Of a stretch of DNA of 9,246 nucleotides, positions 1 through 7,867 are shown in pieces. Numbering within the stretch: the first letter of the stretch is position 1; each line of letters starts with the position of its first letter. The stretch spans positions 1 through 9,246 of the forward strand of contig JACDBR010000015.1 in the NCBI GenBank assembly GCA_013694825.1, read 5' to 3'. Below the pieces are notes generated by a model. It saw only the letters and a list, made by a program, of their open reading frames with translations, was not told the origin of the DNA and made no database searches. Position numbers and translations under genes: made by a program. The DNA comes from Solirubrobacterales bacterium. Lineage in GTDB: Bacteria > Actinomycetota > Thermoleophilia > Solirubrobacterales > 70-9.

Positions 1-247
1 GGCCGACTCCGTCCCGGAGGGCTCGCGTGGCTCCTCGCGGGTCGCCGAGCTGATCACTCGCGAGTCTGAGGGGCCGGTCAGCGTTCGCGACGACGCCCCG
101 CTCGAGTCGCTGATCGGCAACCGCAACCTGCGCCGCTTCGGTGCCCTGCCCGCGATCGACGCCGAAGGACGACTGAGCGGGGTGATCAGCGCCGAGGAGG
201 TCGGCAGGGCGCTGAGCGGAGCGATGCGCCGACGCGCCGGCGCCTGA
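1..247 (+). CDS. CBS-domain protein, C-terminal end (partial)
   Basis: This is the last 81 codons of a gene that begins before the window; the reading frame starts at base 2 and ends with TGA at 245-247. The visible peptide holds the second half of a CBS domain: a polar strand (VSVRDDAPLESLI), then 'GALPAIDAEGRLSGVISAEE' and a short helix ending in RRRAGA. The pattern 'LPaiD.eGrl.GviS.eev' is characteristic of CBS modules, which bind adenine nucleotides and regulate the protein they are attached to. In high-GC actinobacteria such C-terminal CBS domains often sit on site-2-type (M50) zinc metalloproteases or ion channels, but the catalytic part lies outside the window, so the full product cannot be named. 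A 95-bp gap separates it from sdhC, so it is probably a different transcription unit from the SDH operon. Confidence 0.75.
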   Translation, partial: ADSVPEGSRGSSRVAELITRESEGPVSVRDDAPLESLIGNRNLRRFGALPAIDAEGRLSGVISAEEVGRALSGAMRRRAGA

Positions 248-329
248 GCGCAGGCCGCGTCCGAGCCACGCCGCATGAGAGGCGGCTCGCGGCTCGCTGG
301 GCCGCGCCGAGCCGACCGAGGCGGCAGCT

Positions 330-335
330 TAAGAT
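330..335 (+). promoter_or_regulatory. candidate -10 element of a leaderless promoter for sdhCAB
   Basis: The hexamer TAAGAT fits the actinobacterial TANNNT -10 consensus. It lies exactly 7 nt before the GTG at 343, so transcription would begin at or next to the start codon. No convincing -35 hexamer and no good Shine-Dalgarno sequence are visible upstream, which agrees with a leaderless message. This rests on a motif alone. Confidence 0.4.
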
Positions 336-342
336 CGGCGAC

Positions 343-1146
343 GTGGCCGATCCGCACCCGCCCGGGTTGAACGAGGAGGGCGAGCTCGAGGGCTCCTCAG
401 GTCGGCACGGCGGGATCCTGCGCCAGTTCTGGGACTCGACGATCGGCAAGAAGATCGTCGTCGCGGTCTCGGGTTCGATCCTCGGCCTCTACCTGATCGT
501 CCACATGCTCGGCAACCTCAAGGGCTTCCAGGGGCCAGGCGGCGGCGAGCCCGAGATCGACGTCTACGGCGAATGGCTGCGCGAGGTCGGCTCGCCGGCT
601 CTCCCCGAGCAGGGGGCGCTGTGGGTGGTCCGCGCGATCCTGCTGCTCGCGCTCGTACTCCACGTGGTCGCGATCGTCCAGCTCAGCCGGCGTAACCTGG
701 CCGCCAAGCCGAAGGGCCATCGGCCTCCCAGGATCCAGCGCTCGCTGGCCTCGAGGACGATGCTGCTCTCGGGCTTGGTGCTGCTGGCGTTCGTCGTCTT
801 CCACGTGCTGCAGTTCACGACCGCGACGATCCAGACGACGCCGATTGTCGAGGGCGAGGTCTACGCCAACCTCTACGCGGCATTCCAGGAGTGGTACTTC
901 GTCGTCTTCTACGTGGTCTCGATGGGCCTGCTGGCACTCCACCTCCGCCACGGCGCCTGGAGCCTGACCCAGACGATGGGCTGGGACAAGCCGAATCGCA
1001 ACCCCACACTGCGTCGCACGGCGACGGCGCTCGCCGTCGTCGTCTCACTCGGATTCGCCGCCGTGCCGCTCGGCTTCTGGCTTGGCATCGTCCCCGAGCC
1101 CACCAGCGAGGCGGCGGCCACGGCCGCTTCCGGGGAGCCGCGATGA
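343..1146 (+). CDS. sdhC: succinate dehydrogenase cytochrome b subunit, diheme class-3 type (SdhC)
   Basis: This is the membrane anchor of the first SDH/fumarate reductase: it binds b-type haem and exchanges electrons with the quinone pool. The 267-aa protein has a polar N-tail of about 33 residues, then five hydrophobic segments near residues 36-57, 93-114, 140-160, 183-203 and 228-248. This is the topology of single-subunit cytochrome b558-type SdhC (Bacillus/Wolinella-like). Histidines H54, H107, H154 and H200 sit one per helix in the first four helices with spacings of 46-53, matching the four axial ligands expected for two haems. The '[16 protein letters not shown]' stretch before helix 1 is typical of the family. 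The GTG start has no clear ribosome-binding site; a TTG at 367 is an alternative that would shorten the tail. The stop overlaps the sdhA start (ATGA), indicating translational coupling. By family precedent the quinone is probably menaquinone; that part is inference. Confidence 0.9.
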   Translation: MADPHPPGLNEEGELEGSSGRHGGILRQFWDSTIGKKIVVAVSGSILGLYLIVHMLGNLKGFQGPGGGEPEIDVYGEWLREVGSPALPEQGALWVVRAILLLALVLHVVAIVQLSRRNLAAKPKGHRPPRIQRSLASRTMLLSGLVLLAFVVFHVLQFTTATIQTTPIVEGEVYANLYAAFQEWYFVVFYVVSMGLLALHLRHGAWSLTQTMGWDKPNRNPTLRRTATALAVVVSLGFAAVPLGFWLGIVPEPTSEAAATAASGEPR

Positions 1147-3056
1147 CCGACTTCGACAACCGCATCCCGGCAGGGCCGATCGAGGAGAAGTGGCGCACCT
1201 GGCTCGACGACCACCGCCTGGTCGGCCCGCGCCAGCGCGGCGACCACCGGGTGCTCGTCGTCGGCACCGGGCTGGCCGGCTCGAGCGCCGCCGCCACCCT
1301 GGCCGGGATGGGCTACAAGGTCGACTGCTTCTGCTTCCAGGACTCGGCCCGCCGTGCCCACTCGATCGCCGCCCAGGGCGGGATCAACGCGACCAAGGAC
1401 TACGCCAACGAGGGCGACTCGGTGCGACGGCTCTTCCACGACACGATCGAGGGCGGCGACTTCCGCGCCCGCGAGGCCAACGTCTGGCGGCTGGCCGAGC
1501 TCTCGACTCGGATCATCGATCAGGCTGTCGCCCAAGGGGTGCCGTTCAACCGTGAGTACGGCGGCCATTTGGCGACACGCTCGTTCGGCGGCGTGCTGGT
1601 CGAGCGCACCTTCTACTGCCGCGGTCAGACCGGCCAGCAGCTCCTGCTGGGCGCCTACTCCGCGCTTCAGAAGCAGGTGCTCGACGGCCGGGCGCAGGTC
1701 CACACCCGCCACGAGATGCTCGACCTGGTGCTGGTCGATGGCCACGCCCGCGGGATCATCACCCGCGACCTCGTGAGCGGCGAGATCGAGCGCTGGTCGG
1801 CCGACGCCGTCGTGCTGGCGACGGGCGGCTACTCGAACGTCTACTACCTCTCGACCAACGCGCTTGGCTGCAGCGTCACGGCTATCTGGCGCGCCCGCAA
1901 GCGTGGCGCGGCGATGGCCAACCCCTGCTTCACGCAGATCCACCCGACGTCGATCCCGCAGACGCACGAGAACCAGTCGAAGCTGACGCTGATGAGCGAG
2001 TCGCTGCGAAACGACGGCCGCATCTGGGTGCCGAAGGCAGAGGACGAGGAGCGCTCGGCCGACGAGATCGGCGAGGACGAGCGCTCCTACTTCCTAGAGG
2101 AGCGCTATCCGCGCTACGGCAACCTCGTGCCCCGCGACGTCGCCTCACGAGCGGCCAAGCTGGTATGCGACGAGGGCCGCGGAGTGGGGCCGACCGGACG
2201 CGGCGTCTACCTCGACTTCCAAGACGCGATCGCCGAGCGCGGCCGGGCCGAGATCGACTCGCGCTACGGCAACCTGTTCGAGCTCTACGAGCGGATCACC
2301 GGCGAGAACCCGTGGGAGGTCCCGATGCGGATCTATCCGGCGCCCCATTACGCCATGGGCGGCCTCTGGGTCGACTACGAGCTGCAGACGACGATTCCCG
2401 GCCTGTTCGCGATCGGCGAAGCCAACTTCTCCGACCATGGCGCCAACCGGCTCGGGGCGAGCGCGATGATGCAGTGCCTGGCCGACGGTTATTTCATCGT
2501 CCCCCACTCGGTCACGAACTACCTCTCCAAGCACGCCGCGAACGTCGAGACCGCCGAGCCCTCCTTCGAGCGGGCAGAGGGCGAAGTCAACGAGCGGCTT
2601 GGACGGCTCGTGTCGGTCGGCGGCAAGACCTCGCAGTCGCAGTTCCACAAGCAGCTCGGCAACCTGATGATCGACAACTGCGGGATCCTCCGAAACGCCG
2701 ACGGCCTGCGCGAGGCGATCGGCGGGCTGCGCTCGATGCGCGAGGAGTTCTGGCGCGACCTGACGATCGAGCCGGGCGAGAAGGGGATGAACCAGAGCCT
2801 CGAGCACGCCGGCCGTGTCGCCGACTTCCTCGAGATGGCCGAGTTGATGTGCAACGACGCGCTCGACCGCGACGAATCCTGCGGCTCGCACTTCCGCGAG
2901 GAGCACCAGACCGACGGGGGCGAGGCACAGCGAGACGATGAGAACTGGGCCAGCGTCTCGATCTGGGAATTCGAGGGGCCAGACTCCGAGCCGAAGAAGA
3001 CGGCCGAGCAGCTCTCCTTCGAGGCCGTCGAGCTAGAGCAGCGAGACTACGCGTGA
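1143..3056 (+). CDS. sdhA: succinate dehydrogenase/fumarate reductase flavoprotein subunit, class-3 (Bacillus-like) type (SdhA1)
   Basis: This is the catalytic subunit interconverting succinate and fumarate on the cytoplasmic side of the membrane. The 637-aa length is typical of the non-proteobacterial type. The dinucleotide-binding fold is at residues 37-50 ([14 protein letters not shown]). H73 in '[11 protein letters not shown]' is the histidine that carries FAD covalently. Active-site signatures follow in order: IHPTS (H267), '[13 protein letters not shown]' (282-294), PRDVASR (R331, the expected proton-transfer arginine), PHYAMGG (H402) and GANRLGAS (R436). The C-terminal helical domain ends with the '[14 protein letters not shown]' signature and an acidic tail. 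A GGAG at 1134-1137 is a good ribosome-binding site for the ATG at 1143, which overlaps the sdhC stop by 4 nt; an upstream in-frame extension would run through sdhC and is rejected. SdhB1 follows after 16 nt. Confidence 0.95.
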   Translation: MTDFDNRIPAGPIEEKWRTWLDDHRLVGPRQRGDHRVLVVGTGLAGSSAAATLAGMGYKVDCFCFQDSARRAHSIAAQGGINATKDYANEGDSVRRLFHDTIEGGDFRAREANVWRLAELSTRIIDQAVAQGVPFNREYGGHLATRSFGGVLVERTFYCRGQTGQQLLLGAYSALQKQVLDGRAQVHTRHEMLDLVLVDGHARGIITRDLVSGEIERWSADAVVLATGGYSNVYYLSTNALGCSVTAIWRARKRGAAMANPCFTQIHPTSIPQTHENQSKLTLMSESLRNDGRIWVPKAEDEERSADEIGEDERSYFLEERYPRYGNLVPRDVASRAAKLVCDEGRGVGPTGRGVYLDFQDAIAERGRAEIDSRYGNLFELYERITGENPWEVPMRIYPAPHYAMGGLWVDYELQTTIPGLFAIGEANFSDHGANRLGASAMMQCLADGYFIVPHSVTNYLSKHAANVETAEPSFERAEGEVNERLGRLVSVGGKTSQSQFHKQLGNLMIDNCGILRNADGLREAIGGLRSMREEFWRDLTIEPGEKGMNQSLEHAGRVADFLEMAELMCNDALDRDESCGSHFREEHQTDGGEAQRDDENWASVSIWEFEGPDSEPKKTAEQLSFEAVELEQRDYA

Positions 3057-3072
3057 GCGCAGGACGGCGGCA

Positions 3073-3846
3073 GTGAACTTCAAGCTCAAGGTCTGGCGCC
3101 AGAGCGACGCCGCCGCCGCCGGCGAGTGGAGGACCTACGGGGTCTCCGAGATCGACTCCGGAGCGTCCTTCCTCGAGATGCTCGACATCCTCAACGACCG
3201 CCTGGTGGTCGAGGGCGAGCGGCCGATCGCCTTCGACTACGACTGCCGCGAGGGGATCTGCGGATCGTGTGCGCTGACGATCGACGGCACGCCGCACGGG
3301 CCGCGCCAGGTAACGAGCTGCCAGGTCTTCATGCGCGAGTTCACCGACGGCTCGGAGATCATCGTCGAGCCGTTCCGCGCGAGCCCATTCAAGGTTCTCT
3401 GCGACCTGGTGGTCGACCGCACGCCGTTTGACCGGATCGTCGAGGCCGGCGGCTACATCAGCGTCGACGCCGGCCCCAAGCCGGAGCCCAACGCCACGCC
3501 GATCTCACCGGAGACCCAGCAGGCGGCGATGGACGCCGCCGCGTGCATCGGCTGCGGCGCCTGCGTCGCAGCCTGCCCCAACGGCTCGGCGATGCTGTTC
3601 ACGGGCGCCAAGGCGACGCACCTCAACGTCTTGCCCCAGGGCCAGCCCGAGCGCTACGACCGCAGCCGGGCGATGGTCGAGCAGATGGACGCCGAGGGCT
3701 TCGGCGGCTGCACCAACACCGGAGAGTGCGAGGCGGTCTGCCCGCAGGAGATCTCGATCAGCGTGATCGGCGAGCTCTACCGCGACTACCGCAAGTCGAT
3801 GGTTCACGTCCTGCGCAGCCGGCGTGGGCGGATGAAGGCGCAGTAG
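3073..3846 (+). CDS. sdhB: succinate dehydrogenase/fumarate reductase iron-sulfur subunit (SdhB1)
   Basis: This subunit carries electrons between the flavin of SdhA1 and the haems of SdhC. It is 257 aa. The N-terminal ferredoxin-like domain binds [2Fe-2S] through C58, C63, C66 (DCREGICGSC) and C83. The C-terminal dicluster domain has CIGCGACVAACP (C158, C161, C164, C168) and a second set C213, C219 and C223 (CTNTGECEAVCP). By family knowledge, C158/C161/C164/C223 hold the [4Fe-4S] cluster and C168/C213/C219 the [3Fe-4S] cluster next to the quinone site. The middle position of the second set is not Cys, as expected for a canonical [3Fe-4S] centre. The GTG start is supported by AGGA at 3061-3064, 8 nt upstream. 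It ends only 5 bp from the converging peptidase gene. The full sdhC-sdhA-sdhB order is that of Bacillus-type complexes. Confidence 0.95.
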   Translation: MNFKLKVWRQSDAAAAGEWRTYGVSEIDSGASFLEMLDILNDRLVVEGERPIAFDYDCREGICGSCALTIDGTPHGPRQVTSCQVFMREFTDGSEIIVEPFRASPFKVLCDLVVDRTPFDRIVEAGGYISVDAGPKPEPNATPISPETQQAAMDAAACIGCGACVAACPNGSAMLFTGAKATHLNVLPQGQPERYDRSRAMVEQMDAEGFGGCTNTGECEAVCPQEISISVIGELYRDYRKSMVHVLRSRRGRMKAQ

Positions 3847-3851
3847 CGGGC

Positions 3852-4706
3852 TCAGCGGCGCCCGTAATGGGCGAGCTTGCGGGCGGCGCGGGCGTGGCGG
3901 CGGGCCTCGGCGTCGCGCAGCTCTCCCCCGTCGAGCTCGACGACGAATGCGGTCGCCGAGCGGTCGCGATGCTCCTCCCAGCTCGTCACGGTGCCGCGCA
4001 GCTCCTCGCCGCGGCAGCGCTCGACCGGCATCCCGGCAATTCGTGCGTAGCGCTTCTCGGGCTTGGCCGAGCCTCGACACGGCGCGAGCACCTGACCCCA
4101 GGGCTGGTGGTACCAGATCGTCAGCGCCGGGTCGAGGCGCCGGATCAGGCGCATCAGCGCCCGGGTCTCCGGCTCGGAGGCCGGCCGGGGTCCCTGGTAG
4201 TAGCCGCTTCCCGGCGGCTCGTCGGCGCGCCAGCGGTAGGGAAAGTTGCGGTTGAGATCGACGCCGCGGGCGTTCGTGCGGCGGCCCGCCCTGGCGCCGT
4301 CGGGGTTGGAGGCCAGGATCGTCCAGACGTCGGCCCGAAAGCGATCGGCCCCGCGGCGCAGCCGCTCGACGACCTCCTCTCCCTCACGCTCGTCGCCGTG
4401 GATCGAGCCGACGATCAGCACCGTACGCTCGGCCGAGCGCTCCCCGATCCTGATCGCGCGCAGCGGACGGCCACCCACCGACTCGCCGTAGCGGACGCGC
4501 TCGGCGCCGGCACCGCGTGGATCCGCCACGGCCCCAGCGCGTGGGAGGTGACCGGCGACCACCGCGGCAGTGGCGTGGTCGGCCCCTCCAACTGCGGTGC
4601 TGAGGCCGGCTCCTTCATCCCCGCCGGCCAGCGCGAGCGCGACGGCGCCTGCCCCGGCGAGAGTCGCCAGCAGGACTGCGGCGCGCCTTCGCATGCCGAC
4701 GATCAC
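3852..4706 (-). CDS. secreted M14-family zinc carboxypeptidase (murein-peptide amidase-like)
   Basis: This is a metallopeptidase expected to cleave C-terminal residues from peptides, possibly cell-wall peptides, outside the cytoplasm. The 284-aa protein starts with basic residues (MRRR) and a hydrophobic stretch rich in Ala/Leu/Gly to about residue 28, a signal peptide or membrane anchor. The mature part has the M14 landmarks: the zinc motif HGDE (H103, E106), NPDG (134-137), substrate-binding '[13 protein letters not shown]' (including N152 and R153), the third zinc ligand H200 in WYHQPWGQV, and the catalytic glutamate E257 in FVVELDGG. All key residues are present, so it should be active. 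C210 and C231 could form a disulfide in the exported protein. GTG at 4706 and ATG at 4694 are both possible starts; the GTG has a TAGGCT box 7 nt upstream. It converges on sdhB1 and diverges from sdhA2, and has no obvious functional tie to SDH. The substrate is unknown; MpaA or D-Glu-diamino acid peptidase activity are guesses from family resemblance. Confidence 0.85.
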   Translation of the reverse strand: MIVGMRRRAAVLLATLAGAGAVALALAGGDEGAGLSTAVGGADHATAAVVAGHLPRAGAVADPRGAGAERVRYGESVGGRPLRAIRIGERSAERTVLIVGSIHGDEREGEEVVERLRRGADRFRADVWTILASNPDGARAGRRTNARGVDLNRNFPYRWRADEPPGSGYYQGPRPASEPETRALMRLIRRLDPALTIWYHQPWGQVLAPCRGSAKPEKRYARIAGMPVERCRGEELRGTVTSWEEHRDRSATAFVVELDGGELRDAEARRHARAARKLAHYGRR

Positions 4707-4713
4707 CGCTCGA

Positions 4714-4719
4714 AGCCTA
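4714..4719 (-). promoter_or_regulatory. candidate -10 element of a leaderless promoter for the M14 peptidase
   Basis: Read on the minus strand, TAGGCT lies exactly 7 nt before the GTG start at 4706, the same spacing as at sdhC. No Shine-Dalgarno sequence is seen between them and the -35 region is unclear. The evidence is a motif only. Confidence 0.35.
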
Positions 4720-4799
4720 GACCGGCGATCCGCCTCCGGCGTCTCGGCCGCCGATCCGCCCCTCGGACATCGGAAATCCGGCCCGCCTAAGGCGTCCTT

Positions 4800-4805
4800 T
4801 AGGAT
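4800..4805 (+). promoter_or_regulatory. candidate -10 element for the second SDH operon
   Basis: TAGGAT fits TANNNT and overlaps the annotated ATG of sdhA2 (4804-4806). If it is the real -10 box, the ATG would not be transcribed and translation would start at the TTG at 4816, 10 nt downstream. No clear -35 is visible. The surrounding divergent spacer (4707-4803) also has CGATCCGCC twice, at 4726-4734 and 4752-4760. Confidence 0.3.
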
Positions 4806-6504
4806 GCCGCGCGCATTGCCAACGCATGACGTATTGGTTATCGGGGCGGGCCTCGCGGGACAGCGGGCGGCGCTCGCGGCCGCCGCTCAGGGCGTCTCCG
4901 TGGGGATCGTCTCGAAGGTCCACCCCGTCCGCTCCCACTCCAACGCCGCCCAGGGCGGGATCAACGCCGCGCTCAACCCCGGCGACTCGTGGGAGTCGCA
5001 TGCCTTCGACACGATCAAGGGCTCCGACTACCTCGGCGATCAGGACGCGATCGAGATCATGTGCCGCGAGGCGCCGGAGGAGATCCTCCACCTCGAGCAT
5101 CTCGGCGTCCCCTTCCATCGAAACGAGGAGGGAAAGCTCGGCACTCGGGCCTTCGGCGGCGCCTCGCAGGCGCGCACCTACTACGTCGCCGACATCACCG
5201 GCCAGGCGATCATGCACGTGCTCTACGAGCAGCTGATGAAGCACTCGGCCGACGTCGAGCGCTACGAGGAGTGGTTTTGCACCTCGCTGGCGATCGACGA
5301 AGGCAACCGCTGCGTCGGGGCCGTGATGCGAAACATCCGCAACGGCCAGATGGAGCTGTTCACCGCCAAGAACGTGATCCTTGCCAGCGGCGGCAACGGG
5401 CAGGTCTGGAGCCCGACCACCAACGCGCTGATCTGCACCGGCGACGGGATCGCGATGGCCTACCGGATCGGCGCCGCGCTGATGGACATGGAGATGATCC
5501 AGTACCACCCGACGACGCTGGCGAAGAAGGGCTTCCTGATCACCGAGGGCGCCCGCGGAGAAGGCGCGCACCTGCTAAACGCCAAGGGTGAGCGCTTCAT
5601 GGAGCGCTACGCGCCCAACAAGATGGAGCTGGCCTCTCGCGACGTGGTCTCGCGCGCCGAGCAGACCGAGATCAACGAGGGTCGTGGCTTCCCCGACGGC
5701 ACCGTCGCGCTCGACATTACGGTCGTGCCGCGCAAGCGGATCCACGAGGCGCTGCGCGAGATAGTCCTCGTCGGCCGCGACTTCGCGGGTGTCGACATCA
5801 CCCGCGAGCCGATCCACATCAAGCCCGGCAACCACTACACGATGGGCGGCGTCAAGACCGACATCAACGGCGCCACCGCGGTGGCGGGCCTCTACGCCGC
5901 CGGCGAGGTCGCATGCGTCTCGGTTCACGGCGGCAACCGGCTCGGCGCCAACTCGCTGCTCGACACGCTGATCTTCGGGCGCCGCGCCGGCGAGCACGCC
6001 GCCGCCCGCGCCAAGCGCATCGAGCACGGCCGGCCCTCCAACCAGACCCTCGAGCGCGAGGAGCGGATGGTCTCCGAGGTAGTAGGCCGCCAGCACGGCT
6101 CGGGCCGGCGCGTCTCCGAGATCCGCCGTGAGCTCGGCGAGACGATGGACCGCCACGTCTCCGTGTTCCGCGACGAGGAGGGAATTCAGACGGCGCTCGA
6201 GATCGTTCGCCGGCTCAAGGAGGAGGCCGCGAGCGCCTACGTCGACGACCGCGGCGCCGTCTTCAACCAGGACGTGCTCGGAGCGATCGAGCTCGGGTTC
6301 ATGGTCGACTGCGCCGAGTGCTCGTGCGTCGCGGCGCTGGAGCGCAAGGAGAGCCGCGGGGCGCAGTTTCGCACCGACTTCCCGCAGCGCGACGACGAGG
6401 AGTGGCTGAAGCACATCGATCTCGTGCCCAACGGCGGCGGCCCCGAGGTCGCCTACTCGGAGGTCACGCTGACCAAGTGGGAGCCCCAGGAGAGGACTTA
6501 CTGA
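4804..6504 (+). CDS. sdhA: succinate dehydrogenase/fumarate reductase flavoprotein subunit of the second (type E) complex (SdhA2)
   Basis: This is the catalytic FAD subunit of the second succinate/fumarate enzyme, 566 aa from the ATG. The Rossmann motif ([10 protein letters not shown], 10-19) begins almost at the N-terminus. There is no twin-arginine signal, so it should be cytoplasmic, unlike the periplasmic methylmenaquinol:fumarate reductase MfrA. H45 in '[10 protein letters not shown]' is the covalent FAD site. The active site is complete: YHPT (H235), TEGARGEG (E248, R251), SRDVVSR (R279), NHYTMGG (H344) and [10 protein letters not shown] (R379). The C-terminal domain has '[20 protein letters not shown]'. 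It differs strongly from SdhA1 in length and in the motif 'TEGARGEG' versus 'SESLRNDG', so it is not a recent duplicate. Unusually, three cysteines cluster at C503, C506 and C508. The start is uncertain: ATG 4804, or TTG 4816 if the TAGGAT box is the promoter. A much longer frame reaching upstream to 4570 overlaps the peptidase gene and lacks homology support. Confidence 0.93.
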   Translation: MPRALPTHDVLVIGAGLAGQRAALAAAAQGVSVGIVSKVHPVRSHSNAAQGGINAALNPGDSWESHAFDTIKGSDYLGDQDAIEIMCREAPEEILHLEHLGVPFHRNEEGKLGTRAFGGASQARTYYVADITGQAIMHVLYEQLMKHSADVERYEEWFCTSLAIDEGNRCVGAVMRNIRNGQMELFTAKNVILASGGNGQVWSPTTNALICTGDGIAMAYRIGAALMDMEMIQYHPTTLAKKGFLITEGARGEGAHLLNAKGERFMERYAPNKMELASRDVVSRAEQTEINEGRGFPDGTVALDITVVPRKRIHEALREIVLVGRDFAGVDITREPIHIKPGNHYTMGGVKTDINGATAVAGLYAAGEVACVSVHGGNRLGANSLLDTLIFGRRAGEHAAARAKRIEHGRPSNQTLEREERMVSEVVGRQHGSGRRVSEIRRELGETMDRHVSVFRDEEGIQTALEIVRRLKEEAASAYVDDRGAVFNQDVLGAIELGFMVDCAECSCVAALERKESRGAQFRTDFPQRDDEEWLKHIDLVPNGGGPEVAYSEVTLTKWEPQERTY

Positions 6505-6508
6505 GCTG

Positions 6509-7867
6509 ATGGCCGAGTACACGATCAAGGTCCGCCGCTACCAGCCCGACGGCGAGGACGTTCCCCGCGGCCCCTACTGGCAGGAGTTCGAGGTCGAGCT
6601 CGACCCGACGCTCTCGGTGCTCGACGGCCTGCTCCAGGCGCGCGACCGCGACGACGGCTCGCTGGCGGTCCGCTGTTCTTGCCGGGCGGCGATCTGCGGT
6701 TCGTGCGGGGTCAAGGTCAACGGGCAGTCGACGCTCGCCTGCCTGACCCAGATCGGCGAGGCCCACGAGCGCGCCAACCGGATGAACGGCAACGGAGAGG
6801 TGACCGGCGGCGACAGCGAGCAGGGCGAGCTCTCGCCGGCCGGCGGCAACCCGATCGTGATCGAGCCGATGGGCAACATGCCGGTGCTCAAGGACCTGGT
6901 TGTCGACATGGAGTCGACCCATTGGGAGAAGATGCGCCGCGTCACGCCGTGGCTGCTCGACGACGGCGACCCGCCCGAGCGCGAGCGGATCGTCGAGCCG
7001 GAGGCGATGGTCGACATCACCCAGACGATCGCCTGCATCCAGTGCGGCGCCTGCGTCTCGGCCTGCCTGTCGATGGAGGCCGACCCCGACTTCATCGGCC
7101 CTGCCGCCCTTGCGAAGGCCTACCGGTTCGTCGGCGACCCGCGCGACGTCGAGACCAGGGAACGCCTCTACGACCTAGCCCAGGACCCGCACGGGATCTA
7201 CGACTGCACGCACTGCTTCTCGTGCGTGGACGCGTGCCCGAAGGGCGTCGCGCCGATGGATCAGATCATGCGGCTGCGCCGGGCAGCAGGCGAGGAAAAG
7301 ATCAACGACCGAAACAACGGACACCGCCACGAGATCGCCTTCACGAAGATCATCCGCAAGAAGGGCACGCTCGACGAGGCCGAGCTGCTCCAGGAGTCCT
7401 ACGCGGCCGGCGTGGGCGGCAAGCTGAAGCCCTCCAAGCGTGCGATCGTCGGCCTGGCCCAGTCGATGCCGACGGCGGTGCGCGGGATCAAGAGCGGCAA
7501 GATGCGCTCGATTCCGAAGCTGATCCCCGGCGTTCACCACAAGCTGCCCGGCGACGCGCAGGAGCACGTGCAACGCATCTACGAGCACGCCGAGGAGCAC
7601 AAGACCGAGCTCAACCTCTACATCACCGGCGAGGAGGAGATCCTCGAGAACGCTCAGGGCGACGAGCCGCCCGAGGCGGCCGAGACCGGAGCCCCCGACG
7701 ACCGCATGGGTGGCGGTGCCGGGAGCCTCCCGCGCACCGATCTGGTCGGCGGCGGAGCGCCGGGCACCCAGGCGACCGACGGCGTACCGACCGACCGCAC
7801 CGAGCTCGTCGACGAGGGCGGCGCGCGACCGACCGACCAGGCCGACCGAGAGGACGAGGAGCGATGA
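6509..7867 (+). CDS. sdhB: enlarged iron-sulfur subunit of the type E succinate dehydrogenase/fumarate reductase (SdhB2, HdrC-like)
   Basis: This subunit carries electrons between SdhA2 and SdhE. At 452 aa it is far longer than canonical SdhB (about 230-260 aa). The [2Fe-2S] domain uses C58, C63, C66 and C78 (with an additional C56). The dicluster part has two complete CxxCxxCxxxC sets: C176/C179/C182/C186 and C233/C236/C239/C243. C236 fills the position that is non-Cys in canonical SdhB, so both distal centres could be [4Fe-4S], as in HdrC-like and archaeal type E subunits. C186 is followed by Leu rather than the usual Pro. After about residue 255 comes a helical region (to about 375) resembling the C-terminal part of HdrC, then an acidic Gly/Pro/Asp-rich tail (380-452) predicted to be disordered. 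A loop rich in Gly/Asn/Glu (about 92-114) is inserted after the [2Fe-2S] domain. AGGAGAGGA at 6488-6496 provides the ribosome-binding site, somewhat far from the ATG. The gene overlaps sdhE by 4 nt (ATGA). Confidence 0.9.
   Translation: MAEYTIKVRRYQPDGEDVPRGPYWQEFEVELDPTLSVLDGLLQARDRDDGSLAVRCSCRAAICGSCGVKVNGQSTLACLTQIGEAHERANRMNGNGEVTGGDSEQGELSPAGGNPIVIEPMGNMPVLKDLVVDMESTHWEKMRRVTPWLLDDGDPPERERIVEPEAMVDITQTIACIQCGACVSACLSMEADPDFIGPAALAKAYRFVGDPRDVETRERLYDLAQDPHGIYDCTHCFSCVDACPKGVAPMDQIMRLRRAAGEEKINDRNNGHRHEIAFTKIIRKKGTLDEAELLQESYAAGVGGKLKPSKRAIVGLAQSMPTAVRGIKSGKMRSIPKLIPGVHHKLPGDAQEHVQRIYEHAEEHKTELNLYITGEEEILENAQGDEPPEAAETGAPDDRMGGGAGSLPRTDLVGGGAPGTQATDGVPTDRTELVDEGGARPTDQADREDEER

Noticed and set aside
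909..1967. Long minus-strand open frame opposite sdhA1 (352 codons)
   Set aside because: It is arginine-, valine- and aspartate-rich with no family signature and lies entirely opposite sdhC/sdhA1, whose products carry full motif sets. Such antisense frames are common in GC-rich genes.
3543..4790. Plus-strand open frame running from sdhB1 through the antisense of the peptidase (415 codons)
   Set aside because: It has no recognisable domain, while the minus-strand frame has all M14 catalytic residues; it is a composition artefact.
4570..4803. N-terminal extension of SdhA2
   Set aside because: It overlaps the peptidase gene and its translation is Ala/Arg/Ser-rich, unlike any flavoprotein; the FAD motif begins right after the 4804 start.
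6679..7863. Upstream extension of the sdhE frame overlapping sdhB2
   Set aside because: The extension is Arg/Ala/Gly-rich without motifs, and the ATG at 7864 has an ATGA overlap and ribosome-binding site. SdhB2 in the other frame has all cluster cysteines.
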